A stretch of 63,114 bases of DNA from Bacteroidota bacterium (GTDB lineage Bacteria > Bacteroidota > Bacteroidia > JABDFU01): NCBI GenBank assembly GCA_016183775.1, contig JACPDY010000040.1:1-63114 (forward strand). The letters run 5' to 3'. The notes beneath the pieces were generated by a model. That model worked only from the letters and a program-made list of their open reading frames with translations. It ran no database searches and had not been told where the DNA came from. Positions 1-9,024 of the stretch are shown in pieces. Positions within the stretch are counted from its first letter, which is position 1. Each line of letters begins with the position of its first letter. The position numbers and the translations under genes were made by a program.

Positions 1-1400
1 TGATGAAGGTGATGATGGTGTGGTTATTGTTCCGGCACCACTAACTAAAGTCCATGTTCCGGTACCTGATGAAGGTGTATTCCCGGCAAGGGTTGCGGTT
101 GTTCCACAAACACTCTGATTTGTACCGGCATTTGATGCTGTAGGTGCATCAATAACAGTTACTGTAACCGTTGAAGAAGAAGAAGCGCAGGGAGAATTGG
201 CGATCGTCCACTGAAATACATTTGCTCCCGCACCTAATCCTGTAACTCCCGATGAAGGAGATGATGGTGTGGTTATTGTTCCGGCACCACTAACTAAAGT
301 CCATGTTCCGGTACCTGATGAAGGTGTATTCCCGGCAAGGGTTGCCGTTGTTCCGCAAACACTTTGATTTGTACCGGCATTTGATGCTGTAGGTGCATCA
401 ACAACAGTTACTGTAACCGTTGAAGAAGAAGAAGCGCAGGGAGGATTTGCGATCGTCCACTGAAATACATTTGCTCCCGTACCTAAGCCCGTAACTCCCG
501 ATGAAGGTGATGATGGTGTGGTTATTGTTCCGGCACCACTAACTAAAGTCCATGTTCCGGTACCTGTTGTGGGGGTATTTCCGGCAAGAGTTGCCGTGGT
601 TCCGCAAATACTTTGATTTGCTCCGGCATTAGAAGTGGTTGCACCACCGGTATTTGTTATTGTAACGGTTGATGATGAAGGAGCGCAAGGCGGATTTGAA
701 ATAGTCCATTGGAAAACATTTGCACCTAACGCTAGCCCGATCACGGTTGATGTTGGAGATGAAGGTGTGGTTATTGCTCCTGCCCCGCTTACCAATGTCC
801 ATGTTCCTGTTCCGGATGTAGGATTATTTCCTGCGAATGTAGCAGAAGTGCTGCACAAATTCTGATCTGCTCCTGCATTAGAAGTTGTTGGTGCGTCAAC
901 AACTGTTATAGTAACGGTCGAAGAAGAAGCAGTACAAGGAGAATTAGCGATCGTCCACTGAAATACATTTGCTCCCGCACCCAGCCCTGTAACTCCTGAT
1001 GAAGGAGATGATGGTGTAGTTATTGTTCCGGTTCCGCTCACAAGCGTCCATGTTCCGGTACCTGTTGCAGGTGTATTTCCGGCAAGAGTGGCTGTTGCAC
1101 CGCAAATAGTTTGATTTGAACCCGCACTGGATGTTGTAGGCGGGGCGATCACTGTAATAGTTACCTGTGATGAAGAAGCAGTACAAAAAGGATTAGAAAT
1201 TGTCCACTGAAAAACATTAGGCCCCATACCCAACACTGTAACTCCGGAATTTGGCGATGACGGATTGGTGATCGTTCCTGTACCGCTTACCAATGTCCAT
1301 TCCCCTATTCCTGCGGTGGCCGTATTTCCTGCAAGCGTGGCGGTTGTTCCGCAAACGCTTTGGTTGCTTCCTGCATTTGAAACGGTTGGAGTTACACATG
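1..1400 (-). repeat. 249-bp in-frame tandem repeats (about 5.6 units)
   Basis: The same landmark (gcgatcgtcc or a close variant) recurs at 200, 449, 698, 947 and 1196, which is exactly 249 bp or 83 codons each time. The units nearest the left edge are almost identical at nucleotide level. Those nearer the start of the gene have drifted. The array continues out of the window. Confidence 0.9.
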
Positions 1401-2142
1401 CGGCATCGACCAGTGTCCAGTATTTAAAGAAAGTGGAAGCGGTAGCATTTACGGAAGAAACAACGTTTGTTCCTGTATTAATTGTTCCCGAAGGCACTGC
1501 GGTCCAATTACTGCCCGGGTTGTCCCAGTATTCCGCCTCCAAAGTGGCTTCAGTAATTGTATTTCCCACGGCCGACCATTCAGCATCAACATAACCAAAG
1601 CTTAACGTAACATCGGGTTTAACCGTATGGTTGGCATCAAGTACCCAAAAGCGGTCAATTACCTTGGGGGAATTATTCACAACAGGCGGGTTACTCATAT
1701 TTGTAACCCCCGAAGGCATATACAAAACATTATCAAAAGTTGGCCCGTCATAAGTAGAAAAATCGATCCTGTTCGCAGCCCCTGCTGTTCCCGGGTTAGT
1801 TACTGTTGCTGTTACAGGGATCTCTGCGGCTTCACCATCTTCATAAAAGGGGACAGTATATGTTCCTGTAGCATTACTTATATTCCAGCGCACACGGTTT
1901 GTTTCCGACTCAGAAATAATTCTTCCTCCGGCATTCAGTTCCGTTATCGCGTTCGCATTGCTGTTGTCAATTACGAGGTAGGCACTGTTATTTATCACAA
2001 TATATCCATCATTATTTATGACAAGCCTGGCCTGTGAAAAAGATAACAAGGAGATTGCAACAAGCAGAACAGAACATCCGGTACGCAGAAAAGAACCTGA
2101 AGGCGATCCTGTTTTTTTTATGGGCGATTTATCAGACATCAT
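1..2142 (-). CDS. Repetitive surface protein with Ig/PKD-like repeats (3' end outside window)
   Basis: The frame is open from an ATG-ATG start (2142 or 2139) to the left edge, so 714 codons are visible and the C-terminus is missing. Residues about 1-35 form a long signal peptide ending in SLLSFSQA. Residues about 36-245 are a non-repetitive domain rich in T, N and G. From about residue 247 there are 83-residue repeats of the type seen in Bacteroidota adhesins: an AGxNQxVCG opening, a WTLVSGTGTI core and a close in NVFQWTIxNxxC. These resemble PKD/Ig-like modules of secreted gliding-type proteins. A T9SS C-terminal domain is expected beyond the edge but not seen. It lies 54 bp downstream of the S74 gene on the same strand and may be co-transcribed with it. 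Exact function is unknown; cell-surface adhesion is an inference. Confidence 0.85.
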   Translation of the reverse strand, partial: MMSDKSPIKKTGSPSGSFLRTGCSVLLVAISLLSFSQARLVINNDGYIVINNSAYLVIDNSNANAITELNAGGRIISESETNRVRWNISNATGTYTVPFYEDGEAAEIPVTATVTNPGTAGAANRIDFSTYDGPTFDNVLYMPSGVTNMSNPPVVNNSPKVIDRFWVLDANHTVKPDVTLSFGYVDAEWSAVGNTITEATLEAEYWDNPGSNWTAVPSGTINTGTNVVSSVNATASTFFKYWTLVDAACVTPTVSNAGSNQSVCGTTATLAGNTATAGIGEWTLVSGTGTITNPSSPNSGVTVLGMGPNVFQWTISNPFCTASSSQVTITVIAPPTTSSAGSNQTICGATATLAGNTPATGTGTWTLVSGTGTITTPSSPSSGVTGLGAGANVFQWTIANSPCTASSSTVTITVVDAPTTSNAGADQNLCSTSATFAGNNPTSGTGTWTLVSGAGAITTPSSPTSTVIGLALGANVFQWTISNPPCAPSSSTVTITNTGGATTSNAGANQSICGTTATLAGNTPTTGTGTWTLVSGAGTITTPSSPSSGVTGLGTGANVFQWTIANPPCASSSSTVTVTVVDAPTASNAGTNQSVCGTTATLAGNTPSSGTGTWTLVSGAGTITTPSSPSSGVTGLGAGANVFQWTIANSPCASSSSTVTVTVIDAPTASNAGTNQSVCGTTATLAGNTPSSGTGTWTLVSGAGTITTPSSPSS

Positions 2143-2196
2143 TCGGAAATTATATCATTTATTATATTTAATCAGATCAAAAAACGTCAGGGTATA

Positions 2197-3834
2197 TTAT
2201 TTCGATAATTGCACCGAAAAACTTTCCATCGCTCTTTTCAGATCGGCAATTTGCTTTTGTTGCGACTCTATCAGTGCCTGTTGCTCCTGAACCGCTTTCA
2301 CCAATGGCACTACAAACTCCGAATAAGCAAGACTATAATTATCGGTTTCATTTTCGGCTTTATGGATTCCGTTGAAATCATATCCGGCCTCACGGGCAGC
2401 CTTTTCAACCTCCTGGGCTATGAAGCCGCTTTGACGAATTGAAGTAGACCTTGTGAAATCGCGTCCCTCAAAATGTTTACTACGCGCATCACCAGTCATA
2501 CTCTTTGTAAGGAATTCTTCAAAAGTTTTGGTGTTGAAATTATAAACAACAGGACGCAACAGTTTAATGAACTCCAGCCCCTTTACCTCCTCGGTGATAT
2601 TTTCTTTAAAACGTCCGTCGGAAACGGTATAGATCACAGGACCCTCAACCACAGTTACAGAAGTATTGCCAATGCGCACTTTATCACTGTCATTTACTAT
2701 TGCGCCATTACCCAGAGCTGTAGCATTTATAAGAGCGGCAGTGGCTGCATCGGCTACATTTCCAAGAAAAGTATTATAGTTACCTGTTGAGTTTACAAAT
2801 CCTGCCATATTTCCGATCGCTGAATTATTGCGCCCTGTTGTATTGCCATTAAGCACATTTGAACCAAGACCGGAATTATAAATTCCGCTTGTAGTATACC
2901 TGAGCGCATTTTTACCCACTGCAGTATTAAATGTGGCTGTCGATACGGTTGAATTAAGCGCCATGGCACCAACGGCGGTATTATAATCTCCGCAATTCAA
3001 AAGCAAAGCCTCAAATCCTACCGCCACATTTTCATCGCGTGCTGTAAGCCCATTCAGAGCTTCCCTGCCCACGGCAACATTCCGATCACCATTTTGGTTC
3101 GAAAACATTGAATAATAACCTACAGCCACATTGCTTAGACCTGAAGTTTGTGTATACAGTGAATTATATCCTAAAGCAGTATTATAATCCCCCGTAATAT
3201 TAGAATACAATGTTCTATGCCCTACTCCTGTACATCCATCACAATTTGTACTGTTAAAACCGGAATTATGCCCGATAAATGTCGCTCCCCAGGTTGTTTG
3301 AGATTCCCCTGCACCTTCGCCAATAAGTATGTTGTTAGGGCCTGGTGTATCAAAAATTTCCAATTGTCCTTTTGTTGTTACTCTTAGTTTGACCGTATTA
3401 TTTGTCCTGATATCCAAAGCCTGATTGTCAATTGTACCAAGAAAATTTGTTCCGCTTACAGTGCCGGTATTGCCAAGCACCTCCCACCCTGCCGATCCAC
3501 CACCGGAGCCTGTACTGAATCTCACCCATGCGGTACCGTTCCAGTAATAATATCCGGGAGTAACATCGTTCACCGTTGCATTGTTGTAAACCATTAAGCT
3601 TGTTGCAATACCCGCGCCTATCGGTGCATTGGAAGTGGTCATAGTTAAATTCACACGGGGAATGAGCAGTCCCAAAGCGTCAGGACTGCCTAATGTACCC
3701 TTGCCAATTTCCAACAATGCGGAAGCATGAGGAGCGGCTCCTGTGGCATTAATGCCGATATTCTGCGCCGAAATTTTTTCTGTTGCTAAATAAAATGCAA
3801 GCATACATACTACTACTGTCTTATAAGATTTCAT
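2197..3834 (-). CDS. S74-type self-cleaving fibre-like surface protein (545 aa)
   Basis: Residues 1-23 are a signal peptide. The opening GINATGAAPHASALLEIG is typical of Bacteroidota tail-fibre-domain proteins. Residues about 170-390 hold repeated short motifs (NTALGYNSL, NVAVGYYSM, NVAVGREAL) that look like the YadA-head / trimeric beta-helix type. The C-terminal 141 residues match the peptidase S74 intramolecular chaperone: SDGRFKENI gives the Ser405/Lys410 pair known in phage endosialidases for autocleavage. It ends with a coiled coil (about 505-545). Family knowledge says the chaperone drives trimerisation and then cleaves itself off. It is followed after 54 bp by the repeat protein gene. 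Confidence 0.85.
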   Translation of the reverse strand: MKSYKTVVVCMLAFYLATEKISAQNIGINATGAAPHASALLEIGKGTLGSPDALGLLIPRVNLTMTTSNAPIGAGIATSLMVYNNATVNDVTPGYYYWNGTAWVRFSTGSGGGSAGWEVLGNTGTVSGTNFLGTIDNQALDIRTNNTVKLRVTTKGQLEIFDTPGPNNILIGEGAGESQTTWGATFIGHNSGFNSTNCDGCTGVGHRTLYSNITGDYNTALGYNSLYTQTSGLSNVAVGYYSMFSNQNGDRNVAVGREALNGLTARDENVAVGFEALLLNCGDYNTAVGAMALNSTVSTATFNTAVGKNALRYTTSGIYNSGLGSNVLNGNTTGRNNSAIGNMAGFVNSTGNYNTFLGNVADAATAALINATALGNGAIVNDSDKVRIGNTSVTVVEGPVIYTVSDGRFKENITEEVKGLEFIKLLRPVVYNFNTKTFEEFLTKSMTGDARSKHFEGRDFTRSTSIRQSGFIAQEVEKAAREAGYDFNGIHKAENETDNYSLAYSEFVVPLVKAVQEQQALIESQQKQIADLKRAMESFSVQLSK

Positions 3835-4280
3835 TTTAATTGGGTTTTAAACTTGTTAAGAAATGAAAGAACAATGACTAATTTGTTTTTATCTTAATTA
3901 CCGTGCAAACATCGCCCGAAGGTAATGTTTAAGCAAACCATTATTATTTTATTATATCACACCTAATGACAACAGGTCATCGGAATGAAGATACTTTCCA
4001 TTCAAACAATCAACACACACTTAACACAAATTAATCATAAAATATTGATTACCAAGTAATTAAAATAAAAATATAGCGCACATCATCTTTTGGTATTTCC
4101 CATTTTCAAATTACATATATCATGGCTAAATGGAGTATATGGGCATTTCTCGCCTTATCTTAAAAAACCGCATCTCCATAAATTTGATAAAAAATGTCCT
4201 TCATTATAAATTATTTTGATGAGAATCAAACAGTTTCAGACAGGTTGAAAAACATTTAAGCCATTTTCAATTTAATACAT
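3835..4280. other. AT-rich intergenic region between divergent genes
   Basis: About 450 bp separate the S74 gene (minus) from the efflux operon (plus). It is strongly AT-rich and must hold promoters for both directions. I see no ORF, RNA gene or repeat in it, and no full-match promoter. The operator-like palindrome at 4281-4299 lies at its right end. Confidence 0.5.
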
Positions 4281-4299
4281 TAGTTTGCATTACAAACTA
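4281..4299. promoter_or_regulatory. Candidate MarR operator, perfect 7-bp inverted repeat
   Basis: TAGTTTG, 5-nt spacer, CAAACTA: a perfect palindrome of the size MarR dimers bind. It ends 14 bp before a TATATTTG element (4314-4321) that fits the Bacteroidota -7 consensus and 40 bp before the marR ATG, so a bound dimer would cover the -33 zone. Autoregulation is inferred. Confidence 0.5.
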
Positions 4300-4313
4300 T
4301 TTATAATATCAAC

Positions 4314-4321
4314 TATATTTG
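4314..4321 (+). promoter_or_regulatory. Probable -7 element of the efflux operon promoter
   Basis: TATATTTG matches TAnnTTTG, 18 nt before the ATG at 4340. The only TTTG upstream (4284-4287) is 26 bp away, longer than the usual 17-23, so the -33 element is uncertain. Confidence 0.4.
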
Positions 4322-4339
4322 TATTCCCGGAATTTGAAC

Positions 4340-4840
4340 ATGCCAGACTTAAACAAACTGTTCCCCGAATTGCCCATCGGAAGACGATTCGCTATTTTAA
4401 CGAAGATGTATTTTGGCGCGTTAACTAAACGACTCGAACATCTTGAAATTGAGCGTCACTATTCTATTCTTTTATTGATCGAAAAAAGTCCGGGCAAATG
4501 CACGCAGCAGTATATTTCCAACATGCTTAAAATTGACAAAGCCTCAATGGTGAGGATCATTGATTACTTTGTAAAGAAAAAATATTTAAAACGTACCGTT
4601 AACCCAAACGATCGCAGAGAACATTGGATGGAACTAACTGGCAAAGCCCTGAAAATTATGCCTGAAATACATAAAGGCATAAGCGATATAAATAAATATG
4701 TAATAGCCGGCATTAGCCCGGAACAGATACGGAATTTCCATTCTACCATCGACAAAATTTTTGAGAATTTAAGCAAGGCTCCTTCCGATCGCATCATTGT
4801 TAATTATAAAAAAGCCAAAGTGCAAAATGACAAAACTTAA
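4340..4840 (+). CDS. MarR family transcriptional regulator
   Basis: A 166-aa protein of MarR size. The winged-helix signature is visible: the recognition part QQYISNMLKIDKASMVRIID (about 55-75) and the wing VNPNDRREHWMELTGKA (about 90-107), matching the DRR...LT pattern of the family. The ATG at 4340 is preferred over the in-frame TTG at 4319, which overlaps the likely -7 promoter element. The gene overlaps the next by 14 bp and heads a classic tripartite efflux operon, so it most likely represses that operon and responds to a pump substrate. The ligand cannot be told from sequence. Confidence 0.9.
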   Translation: MPDLNKLFPELPIGRRFAILTKMYFGALTKRLEHLEIERHYSILLLIEKSPGKCTQQYISNMLKIDKASMVRIIDYFVKKKYLKRTVNPNDRREHWMELTGKALKIMPEIHKGISDINKYVIAGISPEQIRNFHSTIDKIFENLSKAPSDRIIVNYKKAKVQNDKT

Positions 4841-5891
4841 AACCCCATTGATCATTTTAACGGTCGTTATATTATTGGTGGTCATTAAAATTGCTTTTTT
4901 AAGTCCTCCCAAAAACCCTGCTGCTCAATTACAGGGCAAACGCAACAGCACACCTCCAAGTCCTGTTGCCATTTATGTGGCCGCTCCGCGTGAACTCAAC
5001 AACAATGTATTTGTTACCGGCTCCGTTATTGCCAATGAAGAGGTTGTACTTGTGCCCGAAGTTTCCGGTAAATTGATCTCTCTTTCGATCGTTGAAGGCA
5101 GTGTGGTGAACAAAGGCGATTTGCTGGCCAAAATCAACGATGCCGACCTGCAGGCACAGCTGAAAAAACTTGAACTACAGGCAAAAATAGCGGATGAAAA
5201 AGTGAACCGCCAGAAACAGCTACTTTCCATCAGTGGCATCAGCCAGGAAGAATTTGACATTTCGCTGAACCTCTTGAATACAGCCAAAGCGGATATTGAT
5301 TATACCAAAGCACTGATTGCAAAGACTGAATTACGGGCACCGTTCAGTGGCACTATCGGGTTAAAAAATGTAAGTGAAGGAAGCCTTGTTACACCAACAA
5401 CACGTATCGCAGCCATACAGCAGCTTAACCAGGTCAAGATCGACTTTTCTATTCCCGAGAAATACGCTGATGCCATTACGCTCAATAGCACTATTCAGTT
5501 TACCATTACCGATAACAAGGAAATATTTATCGCAAAAGTATATGCAATTGAACCCAGGATTGATCAGGCTACACGAACCATACAATTGAGAGCATTGGCG
5601 GCAAACCCGACTGGCAAGTTATTCCCGGGCGCATTCGCAAAAATTCAATTACCTCTTAAAAAGATCAGCAATGCTATAATGATCCCTACCGAAGCTATTA
5701 TTCCTGTATTGAAAGGCAAAAAAGTTTTTGTTTGTAAAAATGGAAAAGCACAGCAACTTAATGTTGAAACAGGCATCCGGACCGATTCACTTATCCAGGT
5801 AATAAACGGATTACAGGCAGGTGATTCAGTTATAACAACGGGTATAATGCAGTTGAAACAGGATAATTTGGTAAGAGTAGTGAGGAAATAG
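4827..5891 (+). CDS. RND efflux periplasmic adaptor (HlyD/MFP family)
   Basis: A 354-aa membrane fusion protein joining the inner-membrane pump to the outer-membrane channel. One N-terminal membrane segment (about 5-23). The lipoyl-like half motif is at about 68-100 (PEVSGKLISLSIVEGSVVNK). A coiled-coil hairpin follows (about 100-155). The second lipoyl half contains APFSGTIGL, then come beta-barrel and membrane-proximal domains (IPTEAIIPVLKGKKVFV). The ATG at 4827 is chosen over an upstream TTG at 4797. It overlaps marR, which suggests translational coupling. The stop codon TAG shares its last base with a palindromic repeat that separates it from the pump gene. Confidence 0.92.
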   Translation: MTKLKTPLIILTVVILLVVIKIAFLSPPKNPAAQLQGKRNSTPPSPVAIYVAAPRELNNNVFVTGSVIANEEVVLVPEVSGKLISLSIVEGSVVNKGDLLAKINDADLQAQLKKLELQAKIADEKVNRQKQLLSISGISQEEFDISLNLLNTAKADIDYTKALIAKTELRAPFSGTIGLKNVSEGSLVTPTTRIAAIQQLNQVKIDFSIPEKYADAITLNSTIQFTITDNKEIFIAKVYAIEPRIDQATRTIQLRALAANPTGKLFPGAFAKIQLPLKKISNAIMIPTEAIIPVLKGKKVFVCKNGKAQQLNVETGIRTDSLIQVINGLQAGDSVITTGIMQLKQDNLVRVVRK

Positions 5892-5953
5892 TTGTTAGTT
5901 GTTTGTTGTTGGTAACTGCAAACCCCACAACTGACAACTAACAACCGACAACA
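5891..5953. repeat. GTTGTT-type palindromic repeat, copy 1
   Basis: A GTTGTTAGTTGTTTGTTG arm is answered by a CAAC-rich arm (ACAACTAACAAC). The imperfect hairpin fills almost the whole gap between adaptor and pump genes. A related element lies at 15585-15653. Confidence 0.7.
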
Positions 5954-5958
5954 AAAAA

Positions 5959-8900
5959 ATGAGTCTATCAACCACTAGTATAAATCGTCCGGTACTGGCC
6001 ATAGTGATGTCCATTGTCATCATCCTGTTCGGCTATATCGGTTACACATTTTTAGGTGTCCGCGAGTATCCCTCTATTGATCCGCCTGTGATAACGGTTC
6101 GCACCTCCTATACCGGAGCAAATGCCGATGTTATTCAATCGCAGGTAACTGAACCACTTGAAAAAGCACTGAATGGTATTGAAGGGATCCGCTCCATTTC
6201 TTCATCAAGCAACCAGGGCAATAGCCAGATCGTTGTTGAATTTAATCTCGATGCCAACCTCGAAGCCGCCGCGAATGACGTACGTGATAAAGTATCTCAG
6301 GCAGTCCGACAACTCCCCCAGGATATTGACGCGCTGCCATCGGTAACCAAATCAGATGCCAATTCAGATGCCATACTCGCGTTGGTTGTCCAGTCCGAAT
6401 CCAAGAATCAACTCCAGGTAAGTGATTACGCAGAAAATGTGATCGCGGAACGATTACAGACCATTCCGGGTGTAAGTACCGTGCAGATATGGGGACAAAA
6501 ACGCTATGCCATGCGCTTATGGATGGACCCCGATAAATTATCATCGTACGGACTTACACCGCTTGATGTAAAACAAGCGCTTGACAGGGAAAATATTGAG
6601 TTGCCGTCGGGAAAAATAGCGGGCAATACAACTGAATTAACGATTAACACAGCCGGCAAATTCACCGATGAGCAAAGCTTTAATAACCTTATTATTAAAA
6701 CAGCAAGTGACAAAGTAGTTAAACTGAATGACATCGGATATGCGCAACTTGGACCTGAAAATGAAGAAACCATTTTGCGGCAATCCGGAGTACCCATGAT
6801 CGGCCTTGGACTTGTGCCTCAGCCGGGTGCCAACTATCTTGACATTTCCAAAGAATTTTACAAAAGAGTTGAGGCGATCAAAAAAGATATTCCAAAAGAT
6901 TACCATCTGGATATCGCGCTGGACAATACAAAATTTATTGCCCAATCAGTAACAGAAGTGCGTGAAACGCTGTTCATTGCCATTGGATTGGTTATCCTGA
7001 TCATTTATTTATTTTTTCGCGACTGGCTGATTGCCTTCCGCCCGCTCATTGATATTCCTGTTTCGCTGATCGGCGCATTCTTCATTATGTATATTATGGG
7101 TTTTTCCATTAATGTTCTCACACTGCTCGCTATTGTGCTCGCCACAGGTCTTGTTGTTGATGACGGTATTGTAGTGACTGAAAATATTTATAAGAAAATA
7201 GAACAGGGCATGAGTCCTTATAAGGCTGCGATAAAAGGGTCAAATGAAATATTTTTTGTTGTTATATCTACCTCTGTAACTCTGGCTGCTGTGTTTATGC
7301 CTGTTATTTTCCTGCAGGGATTCGTAGGTAGATTGTTCAGGGAGTTCGGAGTTGTACTTGCCGGCGCTGTACTTATTTCGGCATTTGTATCATTAAGCCT
7401 CACACCAATGCTTAACGCTTATATGGTCAGAAAAGACGTTCACAAAAAAAGCCGCTTTTACGAGATCACCGAACCATTTTTCCAACGTATGAATAACGGT
7501 TATGGAAATACATTAGCCAACTTTTTGAAAGTGAGATGGTGGGCTTATGTAATTATCGCTGCAGCTGTGGCATTGATATTTATTGTTGGAAATTTTATTC
7601 CATCCGAACTCGCTCCTTTGGAAGACAGAAGCTGGATGCGCATGTCAATAACTGCACCTGAGGGAGCTTCTTTTGAATACACAGACAAATTTATGAATAG
7701 GCTTTCCTCATTTGTCGGCGATTCGATTCCTGAGAAAAAGATATGCTTAACTGTTACCGCTCCCGGATTTTCGGGTTCAGGTGCCGTCAATACCGGCTTT
7801 GTGAGATTAAGATTATCTGACCTTAATGAACGCAAACGCAGCCAGCAGGATATTGCAAACTATGTGACAAAGATTACTAAACAATTTCCGGAGGCGAAAA
7901 CATTTGTCATCCAGCAGCAAACCATTTCTTCCGGGGGATTCGGAGGCTTGCCGGTTCAATTCGTCCTGCAGGCTCCTAACTTTGAAAAGCTGAAAGAAAA
8001 ACTTCCGGAATTTTTAGAAGAAGCGAATAAAAGTCCTGTTTTTAAAATTGTCGATTGCAACCTTAAATTCAACAAGCCTGAACTCAACCTGAAAATTGAT
8101 CGTGACAGGGCAAAAAACCTGGGCGTATCAACAATCGATATCGCGCAAACACTTCAGTTGGCATTTAGCGCGCAGCGCTTCAGTTATTTCAACATGAACG
8201 GCAAACAATACCAGGTGATCGGCCAGTTCATGCGGAAGAACAGGGATGATCCGCATGACCTTCGATCTATTTATGTTCGCAATAACGCGGGCGCTCTGGT
8301 TCAATTGGATAATATTGTTAAACTGGTGGAAGAAAGTAACCCTCCTCAGCTTTATCATTACAACCGTTACCAGTCCGCCACAGTTTCGGCTGATCTTGCC
8401 CCGGGAAAAACGATTGGTGACGGAGTTAAAGAAATGCAAAAAATTGCCGATAAAATTCTCGACGAATCATTCTCAACCACACTCACAGGTGCCTCACGCG
8501 ATTTCGCCGAAAGTTCTTCCAATATACTCTTCGCATTCATACTGGCCCTTGTACTTATTTACCTCGTACTTTCGGCGCAATTTGAAAGCTTCATCGATCC
8601 GTTAATAATCATGTTAACCGTTCCGCTTGCTTTAGCCGGAGCATTATTGTCGCTTTGGTATTTTAATCAAACACTCAACATTTTCAGCCAGATCGGGATC
8701 ATAATGCTAATCGGTCTTGTCACTAAAAACGGCATCATGATCGTTGAGTTTGCCAATCAACTTAAAAAACAAGGCGTGAATACGAAGGAGGCAATTCAGA
8801 AAGCGGCCGAAGCACGGTTCCGTCCCATATTAATGACCAGCCTCGCGACAGTACTCGGTGCAATGCCAATAGCAATCGCTTTGGGTGCCGGTGCTAAAAG

Positions 8901-9024
8901 CCGCATGGGTATGGGAATTGTGGTTGTTGGCGGACTGACGTTCTCTCTCGTACTTACATTGTATGTGATACCCGCTATGTATTCATATTTGTCAAAAGAA
9001 CAAAAAGCGAAATCAAATGCTTAA
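5959..9024 (+). CDS. RND efflux pump, AcrB/HAE1 family
   Basis: A 1021-aa inner-membrane proton/drug antiporter of normal family length. It begins directly with TM1 (SLSTTSINRPVLAIVMSIVI, about 3-30). The TM4 relay has the paired aspartates (GLVVDDGIVVTENI, about 400) and TM10 the relay lysine (GLVTKNGIMIVEFANQ, about 920), so transport chemistry looks intact. Two large periplasmic loops with porter and docking domains lie between TM1-TM2 and TM7-TM8. It is the third gene of the marR-adaptor-pump-TolC operon and overlaps the next start (ATGCTTAA). Substrate unknown; multidrug or detergent export is the usual role. Confidence 0.95.
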   Translation: MSLSTTSINRPVLAIVMSIVIILFGYIGYTFLGVREYPSIDPPVITVRTSYTGANADVIQSQVTEPLEKALNGIEGIRSISSSSNQGNSQIVVEFNLDANLEAAANDVRDKVSQAVRQLPQDIDALPSVTKSDANSDAILALVVQSESKNQLQVSDYAENVIAERLQTIPGVSTVQIWGQKRYAMRLWMDPDKLSSYGLTPLDVKQALDRENIELPSGKIAGNTTELTINTAGKFTDEQSFNNLIIKTASDKVVKLNDIGYAQLGPENEETILRQSGVPMIGLGLVPQPGANYLDISKEFYKRVEAIKKDIPKDYHLDIALDNTKFIAQSVTEVRETLFIAIGLVILIIYLFFRDWLIAFRPLIDIPVSLIGAFFIMYIMGFSINVLTLLAIVLATGLVVDDGIVVTENIYKKIEQGMSPYKAAIKGSNEIFFVVISTSVTLAAVFMPVIFLQGFVGRLFREFGVVLAGAVLISAFVSLSLTPMLNAYMVRKDVHKKSRFYEITEPFFQRMNNGYGNTLANFLKVRWWAYVIIAAAVALIFIVGNFIPSELAPLEDRSWMRMSITAPEGASFEYTDKFMNRLSSFVGDSIPEKKICLTVTAPGFSGSGAVNTGFVRLRLSDLNERKRSQQDIANYVTKITKQFPEAKTFVIQQQTISSGGFGGLPVQFVLQAPNFEKLKEKLPEFLEEANKSPVFKIVDCNLKFNKPELNLKIDRDRAKNLGVSTIDIAQTLQLAFSAQRFSYFNMNGKQYQVIGQFMRKNRDDPHDLRSIYVRNNAGALVQLDNIVKLVEESNPPQLYHYNRYQSATVSADLAPGKTIGDGVKEMQKIADKILDESFSTTLTGASRDFAESSSNILFAFILALVLIYLVLSAQFESFIDPLIIMLTVPLALAGALLSLWYFNQTLNIFSQIGIIMLIGLVTKNGIMIVEFANQLKKQGVNTKEAIQKAAEARFRPILMTSLATVLGAMPIAIALGAGAKSRMGMGIVVVGGLTFSLVLTLYVIPAMYSYLSKEQKAKSNA

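Noticed and set aside
1-1400. Regular repeats considered as a CRISPR array
   Set aside because: Units are 249 bp, in frame, with no short repeat/spacer pattern; they encode protein modules.
1627-2290. Plus-strand ORFs of 90-136 aa
   Set aside because: They are antisense shadows of the minus-strand repeat protein and S74 gene, with unlikely composition.
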